39,947 bases of DNA from an uncultured Bacteroidales bacterium (GCA_902785075.1 CACZXN010000033.1:1-39947); one strand, 5' to 3'; counted from the stretch's first letter, positions 15,532-24,653 are shown. Made by a program: numbers and translations. The notes: generated by a model from the sequence alone, not told the origin.

Positions 15532-18186
15532 ATGCATCGATTATTACCAATCAAAACCGTGTTGGGCGCTATGATTTTGACGCTCACTTCTTTGTCGGCA
15601 TCAGCCCAACTGTCGAAAAACCCAGACAAGTTTTTAGGTAACATTACTACTCGAGGCCAGGTTGAAGCTGGCGGAGGTGTCGCTCAGTACTACACCTTAT
15701 GGAATCAGATTACCTGCGAGAACGAATCGAAATGGAGTTCGGTTCAGGGCAATCGTAGCAGTTTCAACTGGGGAGGATGCGACAACGCATTCAACTACGC
15801 AAGAGATCACCATTTCCCATTCAAGTTCCATTGTCTCGTTTGGGGTGCTCAGTACCCAAGCTGGCTGCCTAACCTCTCACCGGCAGAGCGATTTAAGGCC
15901 ATTGTCACTTGGATGGATGCCATCAAGAAGAAATATCCGAAGTTGGAACTGATTGACGTGGTCAACGAGGCTATCGGTATGCACCAGAACGGCAACCCGA
16001 TGATGAAGGAATCGTTAGGTGGCGAAGGTGTGACTGGCTACGACTGGCTCATCAAGGCTTTCGAGTTGGCATACGAGCGCTGGCCCGATGCAATCCTCAT
16101 CTACAACGACTACAACACCTTCCAGTGGGATACTGACAACTTTATCAAACTTGTTCAAACCCTGCGTAATGCCGGAGCACCTATTGATGCCTACGGATGC
16201 CAGTCGCATGATGTGACAGATATCAGCGCAAGCGGATTAAGGAACGCCATGTCGAAGATACAGACCGCGCTGAAGATGCCTATGTACATCACAGAGTTGG
16301 ATATTGACAAAGCCGACGATGCACAGCAGGAGCAACAATACAAGAACATCTTCCCAATGATGTGGGAGGCAGAATATTGCGCAGGTGTCACCCTCTGGGG
16401 TTACATTCATGGAGCAACATGGGTTGACAACTCAGGTATTATAAAAGGAGGAAAGGACCGTAAGGCGATGACTTGGCTACGCCAATACATGGCTACAGAT
16501 AAAGCAAAGACAGCAAAGAGTCCGTTCCCAGGCATGAAGAAGGAAGCATCGCTCTATGTGAAAGCAGCTGGTTGGAACGTAGCTCGTGCCGACTCCATTC
16601 CTATTACCGTACGCCTGAAGATGCGTACTAAGACGGTAGATCATGTCGACCTCTATGTAAAGAACAAGTTCTATGTCCGTATGACAGAAGAACCATACGT
16701 TGCATACTACAAGCCTCTTGCACAAGGTGCTTACGACCTAAAGGCGATTGTGACGTGTACCGATAGCAGCAAATATGAGCGTCTGGCACTCTTCAACACC
16801 CTCAACAACACACGCCGACCATTCAACGAGAACATGGAACTGCCTGGCACCATCGAAGCTGAAGACTTCGACATAGGAGCAGACGCCCTCACCTATCACG
16901 ACTCTGATACGAGAAACGACGGAGTTCGTACCTATCGTACAAATACAGGCGGTGTGGACATCTTAGCAACAGAAGACGGATATTGCGTTGGTCACACCGT
17001 GAAAGGCGAATGGATGGAATACACGGTGAATGTGAAGGAAGCAGGACTCTACAATTTCGAGGCCCTCGCATCAGCAGGTGCACACAACGCTTCGTTCCAA
17101 TTGGCACTCAGCAACTACGATGACCAAGTGGAACTCACCGAAGAGGTTCCTGTTCAATGTGAAGAACTGGGCGAATGGGGCAACTTCATGACCATCAACG
17201 GTCGTATGCTCGTTCCGCTGAAGGAAGGTAAGCAGAAGATACGTATCAACATCACTGGCGGACAATGCCATATCGACAAAATCACCTTCTCACGAGTGGA
17301 TGTCGACGAATCAATCAACATCACCGTCAAAGCAACTCCTTCGACGAATGTGACTGTAGGCAACAAAGTAACCGTAAGAGCATCTGCCACCTCATCAACC
17401 AGCACCATCTCGGCAGTAAGAATCTATCAGAACGGAGTGCTCGACACCATCCTCACAGAGTCGCCCTACACAGCCGAGATCTATCCAACGTGTAAAGGAA
17501 CCTGTGTGGTTTCAGCCATTGCGCTCAACACAGAAGGTCAAGAGTCAAAAGTAGCAAAGGTGAATGTAGCAGTCAAGAACAAACGAATCCCCTTCAAGGA
17601 AGTGACGGTTCCTGGCATCATCGAGGCAGAAGACTTTGACAAAGGTGGCGAGGGGCTGACCTTCCACGACTCAGACGACAAAGACGAAGGCAAAGCTGGT
17701 TACCGTAAGGACAACGAAGGTGCCGACATCATCAAAGGTAATGGTGGATTTGCCATCGGATATACCGCAGCAAACGAATGGTATGACTATTCTGTTAACG
17801 TCTCCGAATCGTACAAGTACTACTTCAAGCTGACGGCAGCCTCAAGCGTCGAGACCTCCAAAGTCACTATCAGTTGGGTGAGAGGTACCTCAACCTACTC
17901 ATTGGCAACCATAGAAATACCAAAGACAGGTAATACCATCTATAAGGTAATTGAAGGTCAGTTCAACCGTACGCTTGCAGCAGGACAGCAAATCATCCGC
18001 ATCACTATCACAGGCGAAAAGTGTAACATTGACAAACTCGAAATCATAGGTGAAGACACAGCCGTGAAGGGTATTGAGAACGATGAGGACAAGTCTGTCA
18101 CCATCTATAATATAGGTGGACAACAGCAGAACAGAATGCAGCGAGGCATCAACATCATCAACGGAAAGAAGGTACTCGTGAGATAA
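15532..18186 (+). CDS. Secreted GH10 endo-1,4-beta-xylanase with two CBM6-like modules
   Basis: An 884-residue exported enzyme with a signal peptide ending SASAQ (residue ~26). Residues ~30-325 form a GH10 barrel: VVNEA holds the acid/base Glu146 and ITELDID the nucleophile Glu255. It should cut beta-1,4-xylan backbones outside the cell. Residues ~435-585 and ~690-836 are two CBM6-type modules, each opening with the same pattern (GTIEAEDFD, GIIEAEDFD) and ending with an IDKI/IDKL strand. An Ig-like domain lies between them. The last ~35 residues (VTIYNIGGQQ, RGINIINGKKVLVR) are the short C-terminal tail seen on many Prevotella secreted proteins, consistent with T9SS export. No SusC/SusD pair is adjacent, so this is not a full polysaccharide utilisation locus. 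RuvC begins 10 bases after its stop. Confidence 0.95.
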   Translation: MHRLLPIKTVLGAMILTLTSLSASAQLSKNPDKFLGNITTRGQVEAGGGVAQYYTLWNQITCENESKWSSVQGNRSSFNWGGCDNAFNYARDHHFPFKFHCLVWGAQYPSWLPNLSPAERFKAIVTWMDAIKKKYPKLELIDVVNEAIGMHQNGNPMMKESLGGEGVTGYDWLIKAFELAYERWPDAILIYNDYNTFQWDTDNFIKLVQTLRNAGAPIDAYGCQSHDVTDISASGLRNAMSKIQTALKMPMYITELDIDKADDAQQEQQYKNIFPMMWEAEYCAGVTLWGYIHGATWVDNSGIIKGGKDRKAMTWLRQYMATDKAKTAKSPFPGMKKEASLYVKAAGWNVARADSIPITVRLKMRTKTVDHVDLYVKNKFYVRMTEEPYVAYYKPLAQGAYDLKAIVTCTDSSKYERLALFNTLNNTRRPFNENMELPGTIEAEDFDIGADALTYHDSDTRNDGVRTYRTNTGGVDILATEDGYCVGHTVKGEWMEYTVNVKEAGLYNFEALASAGAHNASFQLALSNYDDQVELTEEVPVQCEELGEWGNFMTINGRMLVPLKEGKQKIRINITGGQCHIDKITFSRVDVDESINITVKATPSTNVTVGNKVTVRASATSSTSTISAVRIYQNGVLDTILTESPYTAEIYPTCKGTCVVSAIALNTEGQESKVAKVNVAVKNKRIPFKEVTVPGIIEAEDFDKGGEGLTFHDSDDKDEGKAGYRKDNEGADIIKGNGGFAIGYTAANEWYDYSVNVSESYKYYFKLTAASSVETSKVTISWVRGTSTYSLATIEIPKTGNTIYKVIEGQFNRTLAAGQQIIRITITGEKCNIDKLEIIGEDTAVKGIENDEDKSVTIYNIGGQQQNRMQRGINIINGKKVLVR

Positions 18187-18195
18187 ACGACGAAA

Positions 18196-18783
18196 ATGGT
18201 AACTGTCAGAGGGAAAGCAAAGCCGGAGAAAATCATCATGGGCATCGACCCAGGTACGAACCTGATGGGATATGCCATCCTTCGTATGAAGGGCAATAAA
18301 GCAGAGATGTTGGCATTCGGCGTCATACAGTTGAAGAAGTACGAAAGCCACTATTTGCGACTGGGCAAAATCCATGAACGAGTGACAAGCATCATCGACT
18401 CGTACCATCCCGACGAAGTAGCCATAGAAGCACCTTTCTACGGAAAGAATGTGCAGAGTATGCTGAAACTGGGACGAGCGCAAGGAGTGGCTATTTGTGC
18501 AGCTATCCAGCGCGACATACCCATCAGCGAATACGAACCGAAACGCATCAAGATGGCTATCACAGGCAATGGTGCTGCATCGAAAGAACAAGTAGCTGCG
18601 ATGTTGCAAAGGATGCTGAATATCAGCGACGAAATCATGCATATCCAACTGGATGCTACTGACGCATTGGCTGCGGCATATTGCCACTTTATCCAAATGG
18701 GGAAACCCGAACAAACAGGGAAGAAAACCACATGGAAAGAATATGTGGAGAAACTGGAGAGAGAAAAAAAGATAAGAAAATAG
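18196..18783 (+). CDS. ruvC: Crossover junction endodeoxyribonuclease RuvC
   Basis: A 195-residue Holliday-junction resolvase that cuts four-way junctions with RuvA and RuvB during recombination repair. The four acidic metal ligands are in place: Asp18 in GIDPGT, Glu78 in IEAPFYGKN, and Asp153 and Asp156 in LDATDALA, spaced as in E. coli RuvC. The C-terminal ~25 residues are Lys/Glu-rich and extend slightly beyond the usual length. The start is the ATG at 18196; the alternative Met15 would cut into the first strand. It sits 10 bases after the xylanase and 27 before the DUF4199 gene, so it may be read from the xylanase promoter. A housekeeping gene in that position is unusual. Confidence 0.95.
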   Translation: MVTVRGKAKPEKIIMGIDPGTNLMGYAILRMKGNKAEMLAFGVIQLKKYESHYLRLGKIHERVTSIIDSYHPDEVAIEAPFYGKNVQSMLKLGRAQGVAICAAIQRDIPISEYEPKRIKMAITGNGAASKEQVAAMLQRMLNISDEIMHIQLDATDALAAAYCHFIQMGKPEQTGKKTTWKEYVEKLEREKKIRK

Positions 18784-18810
18784 TAGAGCGAAAGAAACAG
18801 AACAACAGGA

Positions 18811-19401
18811 ATGGATTTAGATTTGTTTAAGACAACTAGGGATTTTGCAATAGAGTATGGAACTGTGTTGGGAGTGATATGGCTGGCTACGTTTTTCACA
18901 TTGATGAGTGGAATGACAGGCGGCAACATCCTGATGATGATGCTCTCGATGGGATTAATGGGTATAACGCTACTGATGCCGCTTTATCTTGCATGGCGCT
19001 ATAAGCAGCATTTAAAATCGGGCGACCGTGTCTCGATGGGTATGGCATGGGCATTTGCAATCCTAATGTTCTTCTACGCAAGTGTGATGACGGGGGCAGG
19101 TGAGTTCGTCTATTTCCAGTATATGGATCAAGGCAAGTTTTTAGACTTCTTCATGAATTTCTTAGCATCGCCTGAGACCGAAGCCCAATACAAAATGATA
19201 GGAGCAACCGAATTTCTAGAGCAAAGCCGCATGCAACTGCAAGAGTTGGCAAACCTGACTCCACTCGACATCACGCTGAACCTGTTTGTAAACAATATCT
19301 TCTTATCGTTGCTCTACTCGATACCTGTGGCTGCTGTAGCACACAGGAAATGTCATTTAGTCAATCCTGAGAAACTTTATAAAATCCAGAATAATCAATA
19401 A
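18811..19401 (+). CDS. DUF4199-family membrane protein
   Basis: A 196-residue protein with four hydrophobic segments (about residues 18-35, 38-60, 78-100 and 160-180), arranged like the DUF4199 family common in Bacteroidetes. The loop between the third and fourth segments is amphipathic and acidic. The function is unknown. It lies 18 bases before the glycosyltransferase start, a pairing often seen in this phylum, which suggests a shared envelope role. No catalytic motif is visible. Confidence 0.75.
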   Translation: MDLDLFKTTRDFAIEYGTVLGVIWLATFFTLMSGMTGGNILMMMLSMGLMGITLLMPLYLAWRYKQHLKSGDRVSMGMAWAFAILMFFYASVMTGAGEFVYFQYMDQGKFLDFFMNFLASPETEAQYKMIGATEFLEQSRMQLQELANLTPLDITLNLFVNNIFLSLLYSIPVAAVAHRKCHLVNPEKLYKIQNNQ

Positions 19402-19419
19402 AAACAATACACTTCATAC

Positions 19420-20379
19420 ATGGACATATCAGTTGTAGTGCCTCTGTATAACGAGGAGGAATCAATTGCAGAACTGCACGCATGGATCAAGCGTGTGATG
19501 GACGAAAACAATTTCAGCTACGAAGTCATATTCTGTAACGACGGATCGACCGATCACTCTTGGGATGTCATCGAAGAATTATCGGCAAAATATCCAGAGG
19601 TACACGGCATTAAGTTCCGTCGCAACTATGGCAAGAGTCCGGCTTTGTTCTGCGGATTTGAACGTGCAGAAGGCGATGTGGTCATCACGATGGATGCAGA
19701 CCTACAAGACAGTCCTGACGAGATACCCGAACTCTATAAAATGATTATGGACGACGGCTACGACCTTGTGAGCGGATACAAGATGAACCGCCGTCAAGGA
19801 GACCCGCTGTCGAAGACCATACCGACCAAACTGTTTAACGCAACAGCACGGAAAGTGAGCGGCATTCATAATCTACACGACTTTAATTGCGGTCTCAAAG
19901 CCTACCGTAAGGATGTTGTCAAGAGCATCGAGGTATACGGAGAAATGCATCGTTACATCCCTTATCTTGCTAAGAATGCTGGATTTACAAAGATCGGAGA
20001 AAAACGTGTACATCACCAGGCACGTCAGCATGGAGTATCTAAGTTCATGGGGTGGAACCGCTTCGTAAACGGATATCTCGACCTGATGTCATTATGGTTC
20101 ATCAGTACTTTCGGACGTAAGCCAATGCATGTGTTCGGATTCTTGGGATCAATCATGTTCCTTATCGGACTGATTGCAGCCATCGTCGTGGGAGCCTACA
20201 AACTGATTGGCCTATACAACGGCAACAATCCAGGACTGGTGACAGACTCTCCATATTTCTATATCTCGCTCACCACCATGCTGATTGGTACCCAATTGTT
20301 CCTTGCCGGATTCTTGGGTGACATGATTAGCCGCAATTCAAGCGAACGTAATAACTATCAGATAAGTAAGGTGATTTGA
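19420..20379 (+). CDS. GT2 glycosyltransferase with two C-terminal membrane segments
   Basis: A 319-residue protein like the dolichol-phosphate-mannose synthase/GtrB group. The GT-A domain has VVPLYNEEESI, the nucleotide-binding NDGSTD and the metal-binding DADLQD, then the acceptor-side FNCGLKAYR. Two membrane segments at ~245-268 and ~280-305 anchor it to the inner membrane. Such enzymes transfer a sugar from a nucleotide sugar to a polyprenyl phosphate or to lipids; the sugar cannot be told. It follows the DUF4199 gene and is two bases from the lipoprotein gene, so all belong to one transcript. Confidence 0.9.
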   Translation: MDISVVVPLYNEEESIAELHAWIKRVMDENNFSYEVIFCNDGSTDHSWDVIEELSAKYPEVHGIKFRRNYGKSPALFCGFERAEGDVVITMDADLQDSPDEIPELYKMIMDDGYDLVSGYKMNRRQGDPLSKTIPTKLFNATARKVSGIHNLHDFNCGLKAYRKDVVKSIEVYGEMHRYIPYLAKNAGFTKIGEKRVHHQARQHGVSKFMGWNRFVNGYLDLMSLWFISTFGRKPMHVFGFLGSIMFLIGLIAAIVVGAYKLIGLYNGNNPGLVTDSPYFYISLTTMLIGTQLFLAGFLGDMISRNSSERNNYQISKVI

Positions 20380-20381
20380 CG

Positions 20382-20963
20382 ATGAAGAAACTCTTGTGCA
20401 TATTGTCCCTCACCGCCCTATTCGCCTGCTCTTCGAACAACTGTCCGTTGGAAAGTACCGTGCTGTGCAACTATTTTTTCTATGACCAAAACGGTGTTGC
20501 AATCAAGTATAATGACGCAATCACGGTAACTACCCTGCTACCTGGAAACAAAACGGTGTACACCTATCGAAAGTTAGGATTTCAAACCGTTACGTACGCC
20601 CAGCGTGACACGACTTTGCTCAACGAAGGATTCTCCGAAACAATCAGTACGACACGTAAGGATACCCTACTCGTCAACAAGGCATCAGATCGTTCCTTCA
20701 TACAGGTGCCAATGAGCTATTTCAATAAAGCAGACACCTTAATATTCTCATACAACAATATATCAGGCAAAGATACCATTATCATAGAACATGATGGATT
20801 TGCACATGTGGAACTGCCGGAATGTGGAACACATGTCTACCATCACCTGCACTCAATACGCTCTACCGACGCAGCTATTGACCATATAGAAATCATAAAT
20901 CCACTCGTAGATTATGGAGGAAAAGAGAACATCAAGATATTTTTCAATGGCGTGGTGGAGTAA
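20382..20963 (+). CDS. DUF6452-like lipoprotein
   Basis: The ATG at 20382, two bases after the glycosyltransferase stop, gives MKKLLCILSLTALFACSSN, a lipoprotein signal with Cys at ~17. A TTG at 20376 could extend the frame by two codons but overlaps the upstream gene and is less likely. The rest is beta-rich with four Cys (NNCP, VLCN, ECGTH) and reads like a small envelope beta-sandwich. It resembles the Bacteroidales DUF6452 family, which usually precedes a DUF6048 gene, as it seems to here. Function unknown. It overlaps the next gene. Confidence 0.7.
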   Translation: MKKLLCILSLTALFACSSNNCPLESTVLCNYFFYDQNGVAIKYNDAITVTTLLPGNKTVYTYRKLGFQTVTYAQRDTTLLNEGFSETISTTRKDTLLVNKASDRSFIQVPMSYFNKADTLIFSYNNISGKDTIIIEHDGFAHVELPECGTHVYHHLHSIRSTDAAIDHIEIINPLVDYGGKENIKIFFNGVVE

Positions 20964-21714
20964 GACTGTGATGGTGGTCCTCCTGATGGTGGTCGCGGGT
21001 AACGTATCTGCTCAGGACGAACCTGTGGTAGTCGTGAACGAGACAGACACGATACGCCCTACGAAATATATTGCAGACCTGACAGAGCAACCTGACCTCC
21101 CCTTCTTTCAGGGATTTACCATCTCGGGCGACCTTCTCGGACCAGGTCTCTATCTCTTTACCGACTATGGGAATATAGAAGCAGCTCTACGTCTGAACCT
21201 GAAGGGCACATTCTTCCCAACGGTCGAAGTGGGTTATGCTACTTGCAAGTCAACAGATCCAGAAACCGACATCTACTACGCAACAAGCGCCCCCTACTTC
21301 CGTATTGGTCTCGATTGGAACATTCTCAAGAATAAGTTACAGGATAATCGTCTGTTTGTTGGAGCACGCTATGGATTCAGCTCTTTCAAGTTCGACATGA
21401 GCGGTCCCAATATGAAAGACCCAATTTGGGGAGGTTCTGCACCTTTCAACTATAAGGATGCCAGTTCGAACAGCGGATGGATAGAGTTTGTATTTGGAGC
21501 ACAAACGAAGATTTGGCGCAACTTCCACATGGGTTGGAGTGTACGCTACAAGAAGGAGATGAAAATCGGACAACCCGACTATGCGAAGCCCTATTACATC
21601 CCTGGTTATGGAACAACCACAGATACCTCATGCTGGGGAGGCACATACAACCTCATCTTCGACCTAAACTGGGGAAAGAAAAAACTGAAACGTACACCAA
21701 TCAACGCAGAATAA
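20947..21714 (+). CDS. DUF6048-like outer-membrane protein
   Basis: The frame is open from 20914, but the ATG at 20947 gives a proper signal peptide (MAWWSKTVMVVLLMVVAGNVSAQ), so that start is chosen; it overlaps the upstream gene by 17 bases. The mature ~230 residues are rich in alternating aromatic/polar strands (for example FRIGLDWNIL, WIEFVFGAQTK, NLIFDLNWGKKK), which suggests an outer-membrane beta-barrel. It matches the DUF6048 type found next to DUF6452 in Bacteroidales. The tight overlap implies the two products act together in the envelope. The biochemical role is unknown. Confidence 0.7.
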   Translation: MAWWSKTVMVVLLMVVAGNVSAQDEPVVVVNETDTIRPTKYIADLTEQPDLPFFQGFTISGDLLGPGLYLFTDYGNIEAALRLNLKGTFFPTVEVGYATCKSTDPETDIYYATSAPYFRIGLDWNILKNKLQDNRLFVGARYGFSSFKFDMSGPNMKDPIWGGSAPFNYKDASSNSGWIEFVFGAQTKIWRNFHMGWSVRYKKEMKIGQPDYAKPYYIPGYGTTTDTSCWGGTYNLIFDLNWGKKKLKRTPINAE

Positions 21715-22278
21715 ATGAGTATCATTGAACAAATACTAATCGCATTAGCGCTTGCAATGGACTGCTTCAGCGTGAGCATATCGTCTGGCTTGATTCTGAA
21801 GCGATATGATATTCCCTCAATCCTAATGATGGCATTCTGTTTCGGATTCTTTCAAGCACTCATGCCACTCTTCGGTTGGTATGGAATCTCTTATTATGGC
21901 AAATATGTAGAGAGTTTCGACCATTGGATTGCGTTCGGCATGTTAGCCATTATCGGCGCAAAGATGATATATGATTATTTCAAGGGAGGAGGACGCAGTT
22001 CGTTCGACCCGACAAAATTTACAGTCGTATTATTACTGGCAATCGCCACCAGTATCGATGCATTTGCGGTAGGTATCTCTTTCGAGTGTATGAACATGAA
22101 GACGCTTGGAGCTATTACCTCACCCATTATTATAATAGGAGTGACATCATTCGTACTTTCTGCAATAGGAAATATCATTGGTGTGTATGTAGGTCAGCGA
22201 TTCCGATTTCCTGCAACCCTCATTGGAGGAATCATCCTTGTCGGTATCGGCATCAAGATACTGATTGAACATCTTTAA
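21715..22278 (+). CDS. mntP: Manganese efflux pump MntP
   Basis: A 187-residue inner-membrane exporter with six hydrophobic segments. The two half-repeats carry the conserved membrane acids in ALAMDCFSVS and ATSIDAFAVG, typical of MntP (formerly YebN). The family exports Mn(II) and protects against manganese excess. The ATG directly abuts the stop of the DUF6048-like gene (no gap), so translation is probably coupled. I see no yybP-ykoY (manganese) riboswitch ahead of it; there is no room for one inside the operon, so control would come from the operon promoter. Confidence 0.93.
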   Translation: MSIIEQILIALALAMDCFSVSISSGLILKRYDIPSILMMAFCFGFFQALMPLFGWYGISYYGKYVESFDHWIAFGMLAIIGAKMIYDYFKGGGRSSFDPTKFTVVLLLAIATSIDAFAVGISFECMNMKTLGAITSPIIIIGVTSFVLSAIGNIIGVYVGQRFRFPATLIGGIILVGIGIKILIEHL

Positions 22279-22284
22279 CTCCAT

Positions 22285-22310
22285 TCAACAGTCAATTATC
22301 AACTATCACA
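22285..22310 (+). repeat. Heptad TCAA repeats directly before apbE
   Basis: TCAACAG, TCAATTA, TCAACTA and then TCACA run in a 7-base period right up to the ATG at 22311. The same kind of heptad precedes the MFS gene (28789-28809) and recurs near 39498-39532 and 39675-39692. Confidence 0.6.
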
Positions 22311-23408
22311 ATGAGTATATTAAAAAAACTATACGACGATATGGATCGTCAACTCGACCAAAAAGCAGAGCCACACCGCATTCGTTGGTGGCATGTCATT
22401 CTGTTACTTGCTCTCATAGCCGGAACAGTATTTATCATAACCACTAAGAACTCTGCCCCGAACGATGGAAACAAGAAAGCAACTTACCTCAAGTGTGAAG
22501 GCGAGATATTCGGTACCTTCTATCACATCACCTATCAGTACACTCAGGACTTGCAAGACAGCATCAAAGTTAGATTGCAAGAAGTTGACCATTCATTATC
22601 GCCATTCAACAAGCAGTCTGTCATCACAGCCATCAATTATGGGACGAGTGACGAAACAGACGAGATGTTTCGCGATGTATTTACACTTGCAAAACAGATA
22701 TCTGCTGAGACTTATGGTGCTTTCGACATCACAGTTGCCCCGTTGGTCAATGCTTGGGGATTCGGATTCAAGAACAAAGCTACCGTAACCGACACCCTGA
22801 TTGCTCGCTTGCTGACACATGTAGGTATCGAAAAAGTATCGTTGCGGGACAACCGTATCGTAAAGTCAGATACGGCAGTCATGCTTGATTGTAGCGCTAT
22901 CGCTAAAGGATATGGAGTAGATGCCGTAGGACGGCTGCTAGAGTCTAAACGCATCAATAACTATATGGTGGAAATAGGAGGTGAAGTTCGAGTTCGGGGA
23001 CAGAATCCTCAGGGTTCAACTTGGAATATCGGCATTATTAAGCCTATACCTGATGTAACAGGCGAACAAACCGAATTGCAACAGATTCTGCATCTCACAG
23101 ACATCTCTATGGCTACATCGGGAAACTATCGCAACTACTACGAAGAGGGAAATAAACGCTACGCACACACCATCGACCCACGTACAGGCTACCCTGTTCA
23201 GCACAGCATCCTCTCGTCAACCGTACTTGCGACAGATTGCGCTACAGCTGACGCCTATGCAACAGCATTTATGGTGTTAGGTTTGGATAGTGCTCAAAAC
23301 GTACTCAAACGTCATCCCGAATTGAAAGCCTACTTCATCTATGCTGACGACGACGGGAATAATGCAACTTGGCATACCGACAATCTGCACATTGAGGAAG
23401 AAGAATAA
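22311..23408 (+). CDS. apbE: FAD:protein FMN transferase (ApbE family)
   Basis: A 365-residue protein anchored by one membrane helix at ~27-47 rather than by the usual lipobox, with the catalytic part outside the cytoplasm. It shows the ApbE landmarks: FDITVAPLVNAWGFG, AKGYGVDAVG, EIGGEVRVRG, HTIDPRTGYPV and DCATADAYATAFMVLG, which hold FAD and the Mg site. The enzyme attaches FMN to Thr/Ser of membrane flavoproteins such as the NqrB/NqrC and RnfG subunits; those partners are not in this window. It follows mntP after a 32-base gap filled with TCAA heptads. An inverted repeat follows the stop. Confidence 0.93.
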   Translation: MSILKKLYDDMDRQLDQKAEPHRIRWWHVILLLALIAGTVFIITTKNSAPNDGNKKATYLKCEGEIFGTFYHITYQYTQDLQDSIKVRLQEVDHSLSPFNKQSVITAINYGTSDETDEMFRDVFTLAKQISAETYGAFDITVAPLVNAWGFGFKNKATVTDTLIARLLTHVGIEKVSLRDNRIVKSDTAVMLDCSAIAKGYGVDAVGRLLESKRINNYMVEIGGEVRVRGQNPQGSTWNIGIIKPIPDVTGEQTELQQILHLTDISMATSGNYRNYYEEGNKRYAHTIDPRTGYPVQHSILSSTVLATDCATADAYATAFMVLGLDSAQNVLKRHPELKAYFIYADDDGNNATWHTDNLHIEEEE

Positions 23409-23414
23409 TTAACT

Positions 23415-23439
23415 TATTAACAATCCGAGTGTTAATAAA
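23415..23439 (+). terminator. Inverted repeat after apbE (possible weak terminator)
   Basis: TTATTAACA and TGTTAATAA are perfect 9-base arms around a 7-base loop, 7 bases after the apbE stop. No T run follows directly, so it may be a weak terminator or an RNA-end protector rather than a classic intrinsic terminator. Confidence 0.4.
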
Positions 23440-23504
23440 TGCCAAATAATAGATTTGAACTTCTTTTTTTAAACTCTTTAATTCACTAATTCTTCATTTT
23501 TCCC

Positions 23505-23512
23505 TACCTTTG
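23505..23512 (+). promoter_or_regulatory. -7 element of the 23553 gene promoter
   Basis: TACCTTTG, 41 bases before the start codon, is a good Bacteroidetes -7 match. The -33 region is T-rich but has no clear TTTG at the right distance. Confidence 0.5.
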
Positions 23513-23552
23513 CAGGCGAAGAAACTTAACAAACTATAAATATAGATCAACA

Positions 23553-24047
23553 ATGAACAAATTTGTTTTAACAGTTATGATGGTTGCCGCTTCGTCTTAT
23601 ATGACATTAAGTGCGCAGACCCTTTACAAGAAAGTATTTGACAATGCTACAGCAGTTGTCAACAATGCTGCGTCAAACGACCAGCAGATTCAAATCAACC
23701 AGTATAAGATTACGGTTCTCAACTACATCTCCAATCAGGTGAAGAAACGTGGTCTGACAAAGGACAGCTATTTCTATGACTCTCAGGCTGTCAATCTCGC
23801 TTCGTTCATTACCGATTTCGAGACAGACATTATCAAGGCAAGAGCCATCTCTACCGAGAAACGTCTTGAGGTGATTGCCTGCTATCGTGACGCATCGCTC
23901 AACAATCCGCTTTTCAACGATTCAGACAAAGAAACCACTTTTGTGTATGTAAACGACAAGCAGACCTACACTCCATTCTCACTCGATACCGATTGGGAGA
24001 AGGCATACAATCAGGCTACTGCTAAGATTAAGACCATCTTGAAATAA
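23553..24047 (+). CDS. Secreted protein of unknown function
   Basis: A 164-residue product with a signal peptide ending TLSAQ (residue ~22). The rest is mostly helical (YKKVFDNATAVVNNAASND, long amphipathic stretches) with one Cys and no catalytic motif or lipobox, so it should be free in the periplasm or exported. I do not recognise a named family. It has its own promoter and lies six bases before the Bcp peroxiredoxin gene, so the two are co-transcribed; whether it shares an oxidative-stress role is a guess. Confidence 0.75.
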   Translation: MNKFVLTVMMVAASSYMTLSAQTLYKKVFDNATAVVNNAASNDQQIQINQYKITVLNYISNQVKKRGLTKDSYFYDSQAVNLASFITDFETDIIKARAISTEKRLEVIACYRDASLNNPLFNDSDKETTFVYVNDKQTYTPFSLDTDWEKAYNQATAKIKTILK

Positions 24048-24053
24048 AGTCCG

Positions 24054-24515
24054 ATGAATATAGGAGACAAGATTCCTGATGTTTTGGGTAAAGACCAAAA
24101 TGGTAAGGAAATAAAATCAAGCGACTATAAAGGTAGGAAGATTGTTCTGTACACTTATCCGAAAGCCAATACAAGTGGATGCACAGCTGAAGCTTGTTCG
24201 CTTCAACAACACAAAGCAGAACTCCAGGCTGCAGGATATGAGATTATCGGGGTAAGCAAGGATAGAGCTGAGTTGCAGAAGAAATTCGCAGACAACTATT
24301 CACTCGACTTCCCGCTCATAGCTGATACCGATACTGCCCTACTCCAGACACTTGGTAGCTGGGGCGAGAAGGTTGCTTGTGGACGTAGAACTATCGGTAC
24401 ACTCCGAACCACATATCTTGTGAATGAAGAAGGAGTAATAGAGAAGATCTTTACACCCAAGGAAATCAAAACCAAGATTCACGCAGAACAGATTCTAAGC
24501 TACATCAACGGATAA
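24054..24515 (+). CDS. bcp: Thiol peroxidase/peroxiredoxin, Bcp (PrxQ) type
   Basis: A 153-residue cytoplasmic enzyme that reduces H2O2 and organic hydroperoxides, with thioredoxin as usual donor. The active site YPKANTSGCTAEAC keeps Pro36, Thr40 and the peroxidatic Cys43, with the resolving Cys48 five residues on, as in the atypical two-Cys Bcp group. The usual DNTPGC is ANTSGC here, a mild change that leaves the PxxxTxxC core intact. It follows the 164-aa secreted protein closely and ends the plus-strand run before a two-way terminator. Confidence 0.93.
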   Translation: MNIGDKIPDVLGKDQNGKEIKSSDYKGRKIVLYTYPKANTSGCTAEACSLQQHKAELQAAGYEIIGVSKDRAELQKKFADNYSLDFPLIADTDTALLQTLGSWGEKVACGRRTIGTLRTTYLVNEEGVIEKIFTPKEIKTKIHAEQILSYING

Positions 24516-24604
24516 ATGATAGGTTGATACTTTTTGTCCGATCATCAAGCCGCAAGAAAGTTCATGAATAAGTAATCAAATAAACTCATGAACGAGCAAC
24601 AATA

Positions 24605-24637
24605 AAGGGATGCCCTATTGGGCACCCCTTCTTGTTT
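24605..24637. terminator. Bidirectional terminator between bcp and the 1228-aa gene
   Basis: AGGGATGCCC and GGGCACCCCT form a stem with one mismatch around TATT. T-rich sequence follows on both strands (TTCTTGTTT on plus, TTTATTG on minus), so it can end both convergent transcripts. Confidence 0.75.
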
Positions 24638-24653
24638 GTAGTCGGGTATGTGA

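Noticed and set aside
20376-20381. TTG start six bases before the DUF6452-like ATG
   Set aside because: It overlaps the glycosyltransferase stop; the ATG at 20382 gives a perfect lipoprotein signal.
21679-21714. Manganese riboswitch before mntP
   Set aside because: There is no untranslated space: the mntP start touches the previous stop codon.
24560-24593. GTTCATGA / TCATGAAC inverted repeat after bcp
   Set aside because: Long 18-base AT-rich loop and no T run; the GC-rich terminator 12 bases further on explains termination better.
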